In this document: positions 17,355-24,114 of the stretch, piece after piece
How positions within the stretch are numbered: position 1 is the first letter of the stretch
How the letters are laid out: each line of letters opens with the position of its first letter
Program-made: the position numbers and the translations under genes
The notes under the pieces: generated by a model
The model's input: the letters and a program-made list of their open reading frames with translations, nothing else
Told to the model about the DNA's origin: nothing
Database searches by the model: none
Source of the DNA: a virus
IMG/VR virus record: IMGVR_UViG_3300021373_003387
Span: 1 to 41,742 of that record
DNA length: 41,742 nucleotides
Reading direction: 5' to 3' (one strand)

Positions 17355-17392
17355 AAGGGGCTCATCTAAATGGTGAGCCCCTTTAATTATTT
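17355..17392 (+). terminator. Rho-independent terminator
   Basis: AAGGGGCTCA (17355-17364) pairs with TGAGCCCCTT (17374-17383) over a 9-base loop, followed by TAATTATTTT. It lies 11 bases past the stop of the acidic gene and closes the first small plus-strand unit before the second promoter. Confidence 0.82.
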
Positions 17393-17414
17393 TAAGTTTT
17401 TACTAAAATAAGTG

Positions 17415-17479
17415 TTTACATCTAGCAAAAAGTAGCTATAGTCAGAATTGTCACCAACTAATAACTACTAAGAACTATT
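17415..17479 (+). promoter_or_regulatory. Conserved early promoter and leader, copy 2
   Basis: TTTACA (17415-17420), 16-base spacer, TATAGT (17437-17442), then the conserved leader to the ATG at 17480. From CTAAAATAAGTG before the -35 box to the ATG it differs from copy 1 by one base (cataattg versus cagaattg), so the two are a recent duplication. Confidence 0.78.
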
Positions 17480-17734
17480 ATGAAAAAACCTTATATCACT
17501 GAAGAGCAGCATGACGAAATCGTGGGTAAATTTCACGACGTTAAATACCCTCTCGATGAAAAAACCATCGACGTTTTCATGGACTGGACCGGACAATGTA
17601 TGATTGACGATTTTATCACAGAAAACTGCGGCATAGGCTTCGGTGTGGAATGGGAAGATGAGTTTCAAGACGACGCCAACATGATTTACGTCTCCGTTAG
17701 AGACGACCTCATATCGATGTTTGTAGGCCGCTAA
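17480..17734 (+). CDS. Small early protein, paralogue B
   Basis: 84 residues (MKKPYITEEQHDEIVGKFHD). It aligns over its full length with the protein at 16770, including the mid-sequence F-M-x-W-T-G motif, but is more acidic (VEWEDEFQDDANMIYVSVRD). The promoter in front is a near-perfect copy of the paralogue's, so promoter and gene were duplicated as one unit; the proteins have diverged more than the promoter. Function unknown. Confidence 0.78.
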   Translation: MKKPYITEEQHDEIVGKFHDVKYPLDEKTIDVFMDWTGQCMIDDFITENCGIGFGVEWEDEFQDDANMIYVSVRDDLISMFVGR

Positions 17735-17776
17735 TGGCCGAGGGGACAAGTAACTTTAACAATCTGCTAATAAATC

Positions 17777-17914
17777 ATGCTAAATACATTTTTCAAAACC
17801 CTTTGGAACTGTTGGTTGTTTCTCTGCTTGGCAGAGATAATAATTTTTTACGCAACAGACGGAAAAATAGAATTTATAGTTCCAGCGCTCAATTTAATTT
17901 TTAATATCAACTAG
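17777..17914 (+). CDS. Small hydrophobic peptide, possible membrane protein
   Basis: 45 codons from ATG 17777 to TAG 17914, unlisted in most ORF searches because of size. The sequence MLNTFFKTLWNCWLFLCLAE is followed by IIIFYATDG and a second hydrophobic run, IEFIVPALNLIFNI, so it could span the membrane once or twice. It lies 42 bases after paralogue B on the same strand and ends 15 bases before the stop of the opposing terS. No clear Shine-Dalgarno; coding status is uncertain. Confidence 0.42.
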   Translation: MLNTFFKTLWNCWLFLCLAEIIIFYATDGKIEFIVPALNLIFNIN

Positions 17915-17929
17915 CGGATTTGTTAAAGT

Positions 17930-18340
17930 TTAAGACTCTTCACCGGTAAGAGTGATATTGATTACAGGGGACTTGCCTTTTAGGGTGAGTTCCCTTTCGC
18001 TTTCATGGTTGTAGCCTTTTACCTTGCAAAGCTGTGTGAGCGCTCCTACGCGGCTAGATCCGCTTTCCATAATATCATTCGCTTCTTTCCATAGGAGCGA
18101 TTCTACGCGGCTCTTGGTGATTAGAGATGACTTCTCAGACTCATCCATCAATCTCCGTATTTCTTTCTGCACGTCTGAAAGCCTAAGAAGTTCTTCGGCG
18201 ATCTTTTTAGCGGTTTTCCTACCAGGTCTAAGGTTGGCTCGGTAAACTGCCGCGACAGGATTAAAGTCAATGACGTATTCCTGCGCAAAAGTTTTTACGC
18301 CTTCAGGTCCAGGCCATTCTTTCGATCCATAATGTGACAT
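17930..18340 (-). CDS. terS: Terminase small subunit
   Basis: 136 residues. FAQEYVIDFNPVAAVYRANL at about 18-37 is the N-terminal helix-turn-helix pattern of Terminase_2 proteins, normally written F-x-x-E-Y-L-x-D-x-N-x-x-x-A-x-x-R-A. The centre is helical (SDVQKEIRRLMDESEKSSLI), and the C terminus carries LTQLCKVKGYNHESERELT, the usual ending of this family. It recognises the packaging start and loads the large subunit. It is the first gene of the late arm and is divided from terL by opposing small genes, an unusual layout. Confidence 0.9.
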   Translation of the reverse strand: MSHYGSKEWPGPEGVKTFAQEYVIDFNPVAAVYRANLRPGRKTAKKIAEELLRLSDVQKEIRRLMDESEKSSLITKSRVESLLWKEANDIMESGSSRVGALTQLCKVKGYNHESERELTLKGKSPVINITLTGEES

Positions 18341-18346
18341 TGCTCT

Positions 18347-18375
18347 ATTGTATTACGAGCTAGGCATCTTGTAAA
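18347..18375 (-). promoter_or_regulatory. Possible late promoter for terS
   Basis: On the minus strand TTTACA (18375-18370), a 17-base spacer and TACAAT (18352-18347) resemble a sigma-70-type promoter. The -10 box is only 6 bases from the terS ATG, so transcription would begin at or next to the start codon and give a leaderless mRNA. Weak evidence from one copy; a promoter elsewhere is possible. Confidence 0.35.
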
Positions 18376-18541
18376 GCGAAAGTTTTTACTCGCGCGTGAC
18401 ACGGATTTTTCCGCATGGAAGAGACAGATCGATAGATTCCAAGCTCCAAAACTTCCAAACTTCCAAACTATTCCACTTGCTAAAAATTCCATTTAAGGCC
18501 GGCTCACAAACCTACAATTTTTCTTAGTTTCCATCTCCTAA

Positions 18542-18573
18542 CCTAGAATTGTTCTGGACTTGTGGACTTATGG
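18542..18573 (+). repeat. 32-bp inverted repeat, left arm
   Basis: The 32 bases beginning CCTAGAATTGTT and ending GTGGACTTATGG match the reverse complement of 18895-18926 at 30 of 32 positions. The arm itself holds two direct TGGACTT units (18555-18561 and 18563-18569). The arms enclose about 320 bases. Confidence 0.85.
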
Positions 18574-18602
18574 TCGATGAAAATTGCTTGACCATAAGTC
18601 CA
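18563..18602. repeat. Perfect 13-bp inverted repeat around TGGACTTATGGTC
   Basis: TGGACTTATGGTC (18563-18575) and GACCATAAGTCCA (18590-18602) are exact reverse complements with a 14-base spacer. The left arm overlaps the 32-bp repeat. A further related copy, TGGACTTATGGCC, is at 18685-18697. This may be a binding site for an initiator or repressor. Confidence 0.8.
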
Positions 18603-18684
18603 TACTTTTCCTCCAGCTTATATATATATAAGAAAAAATAAAAATGCGGTTTTAGTTGACTTCATTCCCCCTCTTAATATGTTC

Positions 18685-18744
18685 TGGACTTATGGCCAGT
18701 ATGGCCAATGTTGACAACCGGTACCCTCCAGAGCTGGCCATACT
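18685..18744. repeat. Inverted repeat AGTATGGCCA / TGGCCATACT
   Basis: AGTATGGCCA (18698-18707) and TGGCCATACT (18735-18744) are exact reverse complements separated by 27 bases that contain TTGACA. Immediately before the left arm lies TGGACTTATGGCC (18685-18697), a variant of the repeat unit found at 18563. Confidence 0.7.
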
Positions 18745-18806
18745 TTTTCATTCTCAAAAAAAGTAGGGACAAAATGCGGTTTTCGCGAAATTTCACCGCA
18801 AATGCA

Positions 18807-18842
18807 ATACTAAATAAGTATAGATTAAAACTTATTTAGTAT
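18807..18842. repeat. Perfect 13-bp AT-rich inverted repeat
   Basis: ATACTAAATAAGT (18807-18819) and ACTTATTTAGTAT (18830-18842) are exact reverse complements with a 10-base spacer. There is no T-run after it, so it does not look like a terminator. It could be a protein-binding palindrome or part of an unwinding element. Confidence 0.78.
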
Positions 18843-18894
18843 CGAAAAACTGAAAAACTACTGAACCGGATCTCAACTAAAAACCTCGTTTTGG

Positions 18895-18926
18895 CCACAA
18901 GTCCACAAGTCCACAACAATTCTAGG
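18895..18926 (-). repeat. 32-bp inverted repeat, right arm
   Basis: CCACAAGTCCACAAGTCCAC followed by AACAATTCTAGG is the partner of the arm at 18542-18573, with 2 mismatches in 32. The primase reading frame is open through this arm from a TTG at 18891, but the repeat suggests this DNA is regulatory, not coding. Confidence 0.85.
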
Positions 18927-19043
18927 CCGGCCCTTAATGAAAAGAAAAAATCTAAACGCTCAAAAAAGCTGTTTACAGAATGCGATTTTTTGCGTACAAA
19001 TGGAATCCTAGTCACCTTAAGAACAGTAAAACCTTACACAACT

Positions 19044-21632
19044 ATGCCGCAACAATTCTTCGGAGGAGATGGAAAATCTCTCGCTACTGCTTCACGCCTA
19101 CCTATAAAAAGCTTCGCGCAATTAGTCGATGAAGTCCTAAACGTTCCTGCTACAATAAATGTCAGCAAGCAAAGGTATCTGAGCCTTTCTAGTGATGAGC
19201 AGAACAAACTTAAACAAGTTGCTTACATTGTACCTTGTACGTTTGTGACCGACCATTCGAAACGGCGGTACGAGTTCGCAAAAGACTTTTCGTTGATTTG
19301 TTTAGACATTGACAATTCTGATGCGGCAAGGCCGTACTACTCAGATGCTGGCACTTTAGAAACTCAGCTAGATCCTTACAATTTTGCGGTATATGAAACG
19401 GCGAGTTCTACAGAAGAAAAACCGAGAATCCGGATCATAGTAGAAGCCGACTCAATTCCTGTGGACAACTACCGCACAGCCATTTCAATGATCGCAGCGC
19501 AGATCGGGCTACCGGCTCTAAATAGTGAGTCGAAGGTTGCAGTGCAGCCAATGTATCTGCCGTCTATTTTTCACGGAGACGATCCGGATTTCGACCATCC
19601 TCTTATCCATTTTAGGAAAGACGGCAGAGCTTTTAAAAAATCAGATTTAGAGCAGAACCATGCTGAGGTTCAAACTGAGAAACGTGTAGTCGTCAACCAT
19701 TTCAACAACCCCCTGGAGTTTCTTAAAGCCCCTGTCGAAGAGATTAGTTTAGATGTAGCAAAAAGCGCTTTGTATAAACTAGACCCGGATATGATTTACC
19801 AGCAATGGCTCGAAGCTGCATTTGCGCTACGCCATCAGTTTTTCGGTGAGCAAGAAGACCAAGCTTATGAAATGTTTGACGAGTGGTCTAGCCAAGGTGA
19901 AAAATACAAAGGCTCAGAAGACACTTACGCGAAATGGAAAAGCATAAAGCCGCACGCTGCAGGCCGCAACCCTGTCACAATCCGGACTTTACTTTTCAAA
20001 GCTCAAGAAGCCGGCTGGGATAGCCACGAGGTCATTAAGAAATGCTTTGACTCTACCAAACTTTGGATCATGACTCAAGCTAAAGATGAAAGACAGCTCA
20101 TGAAAGAAGGGCCAGTCCGGGTTGCAGCTACTCCGCTTCAGACTGCTTCAGAAGAAGAGTCGCTTCTTAACATGCTTATCGACCGGTGCAAAAAAGAGTT
20201 CGGCTGTCGTGTTTCAATGACTACGATGAAAAAAGAGCTTAAGAATGCCAAGCACCAGATTAACTCAAAAAAGCAACAAAAAAGTGATGTCCAAAGTTGG
20301 ACAAAAGGGTTATGTTATGTCGCAGAGGCAAATGAGTTTTTCCGGCAATCAACCGGAGAGCGTATGAGTCCTGAAAGCACGGACAACAGGTTCGGCCGTT
20401 TCTTAACTGGTTCAGATAGTGATCCGGAAAAGGAAGTTCTTAGTATAAATGGTGACACATTAGAGAACGCTCGGCCTGTTGTTCGTGCCCGGGATTACCT
20501 TCTGAATTTACTAAAAATTCCAGAAGTTTACACCTACGCCTACGACCCTAGAAATCCGAACGAAGCTAGGATCTTTTCACGTGACGGAGTCAAGTACATT
20601 AACACTTACGTTAGATCGTATCCTGAGCCGAAGCCAGAAGACTCAGAAGAAGCAGGTGAAATCTTTCTGCGCCACCTCAACCATCTGATTGCAGAGCCTG
20701 AGTACGTAAATATCCTCATGGACTTTTTGGCTTACCATGTTCAATTCCCAGGCCATAAAATACGCTGGGGCGTTTTGATGCAAGGTTGCCAAGGTTGCGG
20801 TAAAACGGCAATTGCTCAAGCCATGCAGGTAGTCCTCGGTCGTAACCACGTAAAATCTGTGGACGCTTCAGTTCTTTTAGGTAGTAGCTTTAACGATTGG
20901 GCTAGCGGCGCGCAGATCGTAACCTTAGAAGAAATCCGGGTTGCCGGTAAAAACCGGTACGAGGTTATGAACAAACTAAAGCCTTGTATTTCGAATGACG
21001 TGATCAGCCTCAATGAGAAATTTGAAAGCGTCAAGAACATAGTCAACGTGACAAACTATTTAATGTTCACGAACCACAAAGACAGTTTGGCCTTGACTGA
21101 CAGCGAGCGGCGGTATTTTGTGCTTGAGAGCCGGATACAGACAAAGGAACAGATCAAAGCTTTAGGAGAAAACTACTTCAAAGAATTTTTCAAGATGCTA
21201 AACTTAAAAGCTGGCGGTCTAAGGCACTTTTTTGAGACTTGGGAAATCGACGACGACTTTGACGCTAATGGCCACGCTCCTTCAACGACGTATCTAGAAT
21301 CGTTAGTTGAGGCTAGCGCCGGAAATGACGTAGCGATCGTCAGAGAAATCCTAAGAGACGCAGACAATCCTCTCGTGTCGCATAAAATTGTCGTCTTAAA
21401 AATGTTGGACGCAGCTGTGGAATTAGAAGGCCACGGAAAAATAAAGCCACAAAGGTTGTCTGCTATATTAGACGAGGAAGGTCTGTTTAAGTATAAACGG
21501 ATGCGACTGAACAAAGAAAGATATACGATTTTTATAGGCAAGAAGTATTCTCAGGACGCGGCAGCACTTACAAACTTGGCTGAGGAATATATGCAAGAAA
21601 AGATTAGCCGAGAAGAAATTGACTTTTTTTAA
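19044..21632 (+). CDS. Primase-helicase (prim-pol, PriCT_2 and SF3-type ATPase)
   Basis: 862 residues from the first ATG (MPQQFFGGDGKSLATASRLP). The frame is open further back, with TTG codons at 18990 and 18891, so an N-terminal extension is possible; the 18891 option would run through an inverted repeat. The N-terminal third holds a prim-pol-type motif, FSLICLDIDNSD, with RIRIIVEAD further on. Then comes a PriCT_2-like domain (YQQWLEAAFALRHQFFGEQE to VTIRTLLFKAQEAGW). The last third is an SF3-like helicase: Walker A GCQGCGKTAIAQAM near residue 580, Walker B QIVTLEEI near 623, then NYLMFTNHKDSLALTDSERR with sensor Asn and Arg finger. It would prime and unwind at the phage origin just upstream. 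Confidence 0.9.
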   Translation: MPQQFFGGDGKSLATASRLPIKSFAQLVDEVLNVPATINVSKQRYLSLSSDEQNKLKQVAYIVPCTFVTDHSKRRYEFAKDFSLICLDIDNSDAARPYYSDAGTLETQLDPYNFAVYETASSTEEKPRIRIIVEADSIPVDNYRTAISMIAAQIGLPALNSESKVAVQPMYLPSIFHGDDPDFDHPLIHFRKDGRAFKKSDLEQNHAEVQTEKRVVVNHFNNPLEFLKAPVEEISLDVAKSALYKLDPDMIYQQWLEAAFALRHQFFGEQEDQAYEMFDEWSSQGEKYKGSEDTYAKWKSIKPHAAGRNPVTIRTLLFKAQEAGWDSHEVIKKCFDSTKLWIMTQAKDERQLMKEGPVRVAATPLQTASEEESLLNMLIDRCKKEFGCRVSMTTMKKELKNAKHQINSKKQQKSDVQSWTKGLCYVAEANEFFRQSTGERMSPESTDNRFGRFLTGSDSDPEKEVLSINGDTLENARPVVRARDYLLNLLKIPEVYTYAYDPRNPNEARIFSRDGVKYINTYVRSYPEPKPEDSEEAGEIFLRHLNHLIAEPEYVNILMDFLAYHVQFPGHKIRWGVLMQGCQGCGKTAIAQAMQVVLGRNHVKSVDASVLLGSSFNDWASGAQIVTLEEIRVAGKNRYEVMNKLKPCISNDVISLNEKFESVKNIVNVTNYLMFTNHKDSLALTDSERRYFVLESRIQTKEQIKALGENYFKEFFKMLNLKAGGLRHFFETWEIDDDFDANGHAPSTTYLESLVEASAGNDVAIVREILRDADNPLVSHKIVVLKMLDAAVELEGHGKIKPQRLSAILDEEGLFKYKRMRLNKERYTIFIGKKYSQDAAALTNLAEEYMQEKISREEIDFF

Positions 21633-21652
21633 TACTTTTTTAGTTTTTAGTG

Positions 21653-21717
21653 TTTACTTTGCCAAAAAACCTGCTAAAGTCAGAGTTGTCACCAACTAAT
21701 AACTACTAAGAACTATT
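21653..21717 (+). promoter_or_regulatory. Conserved early promoter and leader, copy 3
   Basis: TTTACT (21653-21658), 16-base spacer, TAAAGT (21675-21680), then the conserved leader (TTGTCACCAACTAATAACTA and on) to the ATG at 21718. The -35 and -10 boxes are weaker than in copies 1, 2 and 4, but the leader is unchanged and the 37-base distance to the ATG is kept. Confidence 0.72.
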
Positions 21718-22041
21718 ATGAAATCTGAACAGATAATTAAAGCGCTGCAAGACTATAAGCAGTTTTTTAAGGGGTATGCTTTGTCGTATGCTTTGAAAAA
21801 TAATCGTGGACTACTGCCACCCGGAAAATCTAAAGAGTTAGAATTTACTATAGAGGATGCCATTTTTGAATTAGAGCGGCTTAGCCGATATAACAAACTG
21901 CTTTATGTAAGCAACAAACACAAATCAAAACATATTGAACAACTTCAAAAAGAGCGAGACGAAGCGAGGCGAGAAGCCGTTGATTTTAGAGACACTAATT
22001 TAATATTACGCGATTTCACTTGGGAGGAGGACCGCACATGA
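21718..22041 (+). CDS. Small early protein with coiled coil
   Basis: 107 residues. The N-terminal half (MKSEQIIKALQDYKQFFKGY) is helical and basic, and residues about 70-95 (KHIEQLQKERDEARREAVDF) form a short coiled coil. Its TGA overlaps the ATG of the wall hydrolase (ATGA), and the Shine-Dalgarno of that gene lies inside this one, so the two are translationally coupled. No family recognised. Confidence 0.7.
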   Translation: MKSEQIIKALQDYKQFFKGYALSYALKNNRGLLPPGKSKELEFTIEDAIFELERLSRYNKLLYVSNKHKSKHIEQLQKERDEARREAVDFRDTNLILRDFTWEEDRT

Positions 22042-22478
22042 AAACTTTTTTCCTTTATTCTTTTTTCGCTCATCTTATCGTTCTCATGCTGGCTGGTTCC
22101 TCGTTTTATTTTACACAGATTGAATTTGTTGCGACTACACTAATTTTAGAAGCTGGAGGAGAATCAGACCCGAGAGCGATGTACGCCGTGAACGAAGTCA
22201 TCCACGAAAGATCTGAATCTAGAGGGCTTTCTAGAAAAGCAGTATGTTTGCAGCCAAAACAGTTTTCGTGTTGGAATGGGCCATGCATAGAGTCTGCAAT
22301 AACTAAAGCTAAAGCTCATCCTAAATATAAATGGGCTATGCTGATAGCAATGAAGCCTCGCACAAACTATACGCTAGGCGCAGACCATTTTGAGCGATAT
22401 GACCGAACTCCGTACTGGGCCAGCTCTATGACTAAAACCGTGCAAATCGGCAACCACATTTTTTACCGTAGCAAATAA
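22038..22478 (+). CDS. SleB-like cell-wall hydrolase (endolysin candidate)
   Basis: 146 residues from ATG 22038, preceded by a strong GGGAGGAGG site; a TTG at 22020 extends the frame but is less likely. Residues 1-30 are a hydrophobic signal/anchor (MKTFFLYSFFAHLIVLMLAG). The rest has the SleB/Hydrolase_2 pattern: LILEAGGESDPRAMYAVNEV with the likely catalytic Glu38, then QFSCWN, GADHFERYDRTPYWASS and IGNHIFYRSK. The family cleaves peptidoglycan as a lytic transglycosylase or amidase. The N-terminal segment suggests export by Sec or a signal-anchor-release mode. It sits in the early arm, far from the holin-like gene of the late arm, which is unusual for a lysin. Confidence 0.85.
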   Translation: MKTFFLYSFFAHLIVLMLAGSSFYFTQIEFVATTLILEAGGESDPRAMYAVNEVIHERSESRGLSRKAVCLQPKQFSCWNGPCIESAITKAKAHPKYKWAMLIAMKPRTNYTLGADHFERYDRTPYWASSMTKTVQIGNHIFYRSK

Positions 22479-22489
22479 CTATAAAAACT

Positions 22490-22969
22490 ATGACTACTAC
22501 TCAACTGACAGAAGAATACAACAACCACGCAAAAGCTTTAGGTCAACCTGAAGTTAAAAAGTTTCGCGATAAAGCGACTGCGTTACGGCGTTTAGCGTCT
22601 ATTAAAAAGCAGGCAGAAAATACAGCCAACCGTAAAAAAGAAAAAACTCCTGCGCCAGGTAGGCCAGCCAAAAAAGGTCGCAAAATGCGTCTTGTTTTTG
22701 CTCCTCAGCGAATTTCTAAGATGCCACGTGAAGGCACTTTGTCTTACACAATACTGCAAGCTTGCTTTAGAGGGATTAAGTTTAGCGCGCTAGAAAAAGT
22801 AGTAGCTACTTGGCACAAAGAAAAAGGCAACTTCGACAAACTGAAGTGCTCAACAAGATACTTTACTTGCAAAGCAATCCAAAATCTCGCAAAGCTAAAC
22901 GGCTTCGGCTTTAGGCAAAGTGTAACGGCCGGAGAGATTGTCATTCAAGCTTACACGGCGGAGGACTAA
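22490..22969 (+). CDS. Basic DNA-associated-like hypothetical protein
   Basis: 159 residues. It begins MTTTQLTEEYNNHAKALGQP followed by EVKKFRDKATALRRLASIKK, a pattern (L-x-x-x-Y-N ... V-K-K-F-x-x-x-x-T-A-x-x-R-x) common in small phage and bacterial helical proteins. A Lys/Pro-rich linker follows (about 45-66), then a C-terminal domain with TLSYTILQACFRGIKFSALE that may be a winged helix, as in replication- or transcription-related accessory proteins. Strongly basic, so nucleic-acid binding is plausible. Confidence 0.65.
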   Translation: MTTTQLTEEYNNHAKALGQPEVKKFRDKATALRRLASIKKQAENTANRKKEKTPAPGRPAKKGRKMRLVFAPQRISKMPREGTLSYTILQACFRGIKFSALEKVVATWHKEKGNFDKLKCSTRYFTCKAIQNLAKLNGFGFRQSVTAGEIVIQAYTAED

Positions 22970-22972
22970 ACT

Positions 22973-23152
22973 GTGAGCGCAATTAAATATGCTAAGGGAA
23001 AAGACCTAAAGCCGGGCGACGTCGTGCAGCTTATAAACAAAGCTTCATTGCAAATTAGCAAAAATGACACTGAACGGGAAATTGTAACTTGCTCAGCCGG
23101 CAACCAAATTAAATACTCGCCAAATCACACTTTCAAAATTATTAACCAATGA
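22973..23152 (+). CDS. Small hypothetical protein
   Basis: 59 codons from GTG 22973 to TGA 23152. The GTG is preceded at 8-9 bases by GGAGGA, a good Shine-Dalgarno, and the TGA overlaps the ATG of the next gene (ATGA). The sequence MSAIKYAKGKDLKPGDVVQL has the look of a small beta-barrel domain (KPGDVVQLINKASLQISKND), and the middle has a single Cys. Function unknown; start and coupling support coding. Confidence 0.68.
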   Translation: MSAIKYAKGKDLKPGDVVQLINKASLQISKNDTEREIVTCSAGNQIKYSPNHTFKIINQ

Positions 23153-24114
23153 ACAAACTACTTAAAGACGTATCAGAATTCCACGAGAAATTCGGGTTGC
23201 AGCAACACCATAGGGCCCGGTTTTTATCTAAAGAAGAACACTCGTTCGCGCTAAAAGCTTTACGAGAAGAATTCGACGAGTGGGTGGACGCTTGCGCGGC
23301 CGGAGACCTTGAGGGTCAGCTTGACGCCTTGATCGATCTTATTTACTTCGCTTTAGGCCGAGCTCATATACAAGGGTTGCCGTTTGACGAAGCCTGGAAT
23401 AGGGTACAGACCGCTAACATGTCTAAAGTGAGGGCTAACAAAGCTAGCGACTCAAAAAGAGGTTCTAAGTTAGATGTGGTTAAGCCTGAAGGCTGGGAAG
23501 CTCCTGAATTTTCAGACCTTTTATCTCATAACAGCTTCGACCACAGCAACCCTAAATTCATCATTGTTGAAGGTTGCGACGCTTTAGGTAAAACAACTTT
23601 GGCTAAACGTTTAGCGAAGCATTACGATGCCGCATATTGGCACATGACTTCTACAAAAAACCTATCGCCTAAGCAAACCATGCGTGATTACTCGCTAAAC
23701 GCTTTAGATAATGTGGCGGAGAACTTAGCTAACGGAAAAAGCGTAGTATTAGATCGCTTTTGGCCATCTGAATTTTGTTATGGTTCAGAACTTAGAGGAG
23801 TCGATCTAAGCGGTGTTAGTGAAGTTGCAGAAAAATGTGCCGACTTAAACCCCCATTTTGTTTTCTGCTTTCATTATAACGGTGACAAAGCTTTAAAGCA
23901 GCACAAAAATAATGTAGATCCTGACCATCCTTACAAAGATGACTTGTACCTGAAAGTGTACCAAAATTATTTAGATCTTTTTGACTTGCAGGACAACCTA
24001 GCTAATTTTTTCCCGAACAAAATCGTCACGAAATACTTTAATGAGAGCGAAACTCCTGAAGATTCTTTCCAAAATTATATTCCTTTACTTCAATCTTACA
24101 TCTATGAGCGCTAA
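23149..24114 (+). CDS. MazG-like pyrophosphohydrolase fused to a thymidylate-kinase-like P-loop kinase
   Basis: 321 residues with two domains. Residues 1-100 are an all-alpha NTP-pyrophosphohydrolase fold, with E40-E41-x-x-E44 and a following D59-x-x-x-D63 as metal ligands (MazG/PRA-PH-like). Residues 135-321 are a P-loop kinase: Walker A GCDALGKTT at 142-150, and a thymidylate-kinase-like DRFWPSEFCYGSELRG at 202. In phages with hypermodified thymine, kinases of this kind phosphorylate 5-hydroxymethyl-dU within DNA. An ordinary dTMP kinase is the alternative. The neighbours are a thymidylate-synthase-fold enzyme and a dCMP deaminase, which fits the modification pathway; the in-DNA substrate is inference. 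Confidence 0.88.
   Translation: MNKLLKDVSEFHEKFGLQQHHRARFLSKEEHSFALKALREEFDEWVDACAAGDLEGQLDALIDLIYFALGRAHIQGLPFDEAWNRVQTANMSKVRANKASDSKRGSKLDVVKPEGWEAPEFSDLLSHNSFDHSNPKFIIVEGCDALGKTTLAKRLAKHYDAAYWHMTSTKNLSPKQTMRDYSLNALDNVAENLANGKSVVLDRFWPSEFCYGSELRGVDLSGVSEVAEKCADLNPHFVFCFHYNGDKALKQHKNNVDPDHPYKDDLYLKVYQNYLDLFDLQDNLANFFPNKIVTKYFNESETPEDSFQNYIPLLQSYIYER

Larger units (their letters stand above)
18376..19043. other. Intergenic divergent region, candidate replication origin/control region
   Basis: This is the only long non-coding stretch and it separates the two arms. From 18542 to 18926 it is packed with inverted repeats, listed separately, around AT-rich tracts (TATATATATAAGAAAA at about 18620-18635), and AAAATGCGGTTTT occurs twice (18641-18653 and 18771-18783). 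It lies directly before the prim-pol/helicase gene, as origins often do in phages with SF3-type helicases. The part from 18376 to 18541 shows only short AAACTTCC repeats at about 18448-18468 and nothing else I recognise. Whether it is an origin, an operator cluster, or both is inference. Confidence 0.55.

Noticed and set aside
18891-19043. N-terminal extension of the primase-helicase from TTG 18891
   Set aside because: It would run through an inverted-repeat arm that looks regulatory and lacks a good ribosome site; kept only as an alternative.
24041-24103. Longer hydroxymethylase from ATG 24041
   Set aside because: It adds 21 residues overlapping the kinase gene; ATG 24104 directly before the kinase stop fits coupled translation.
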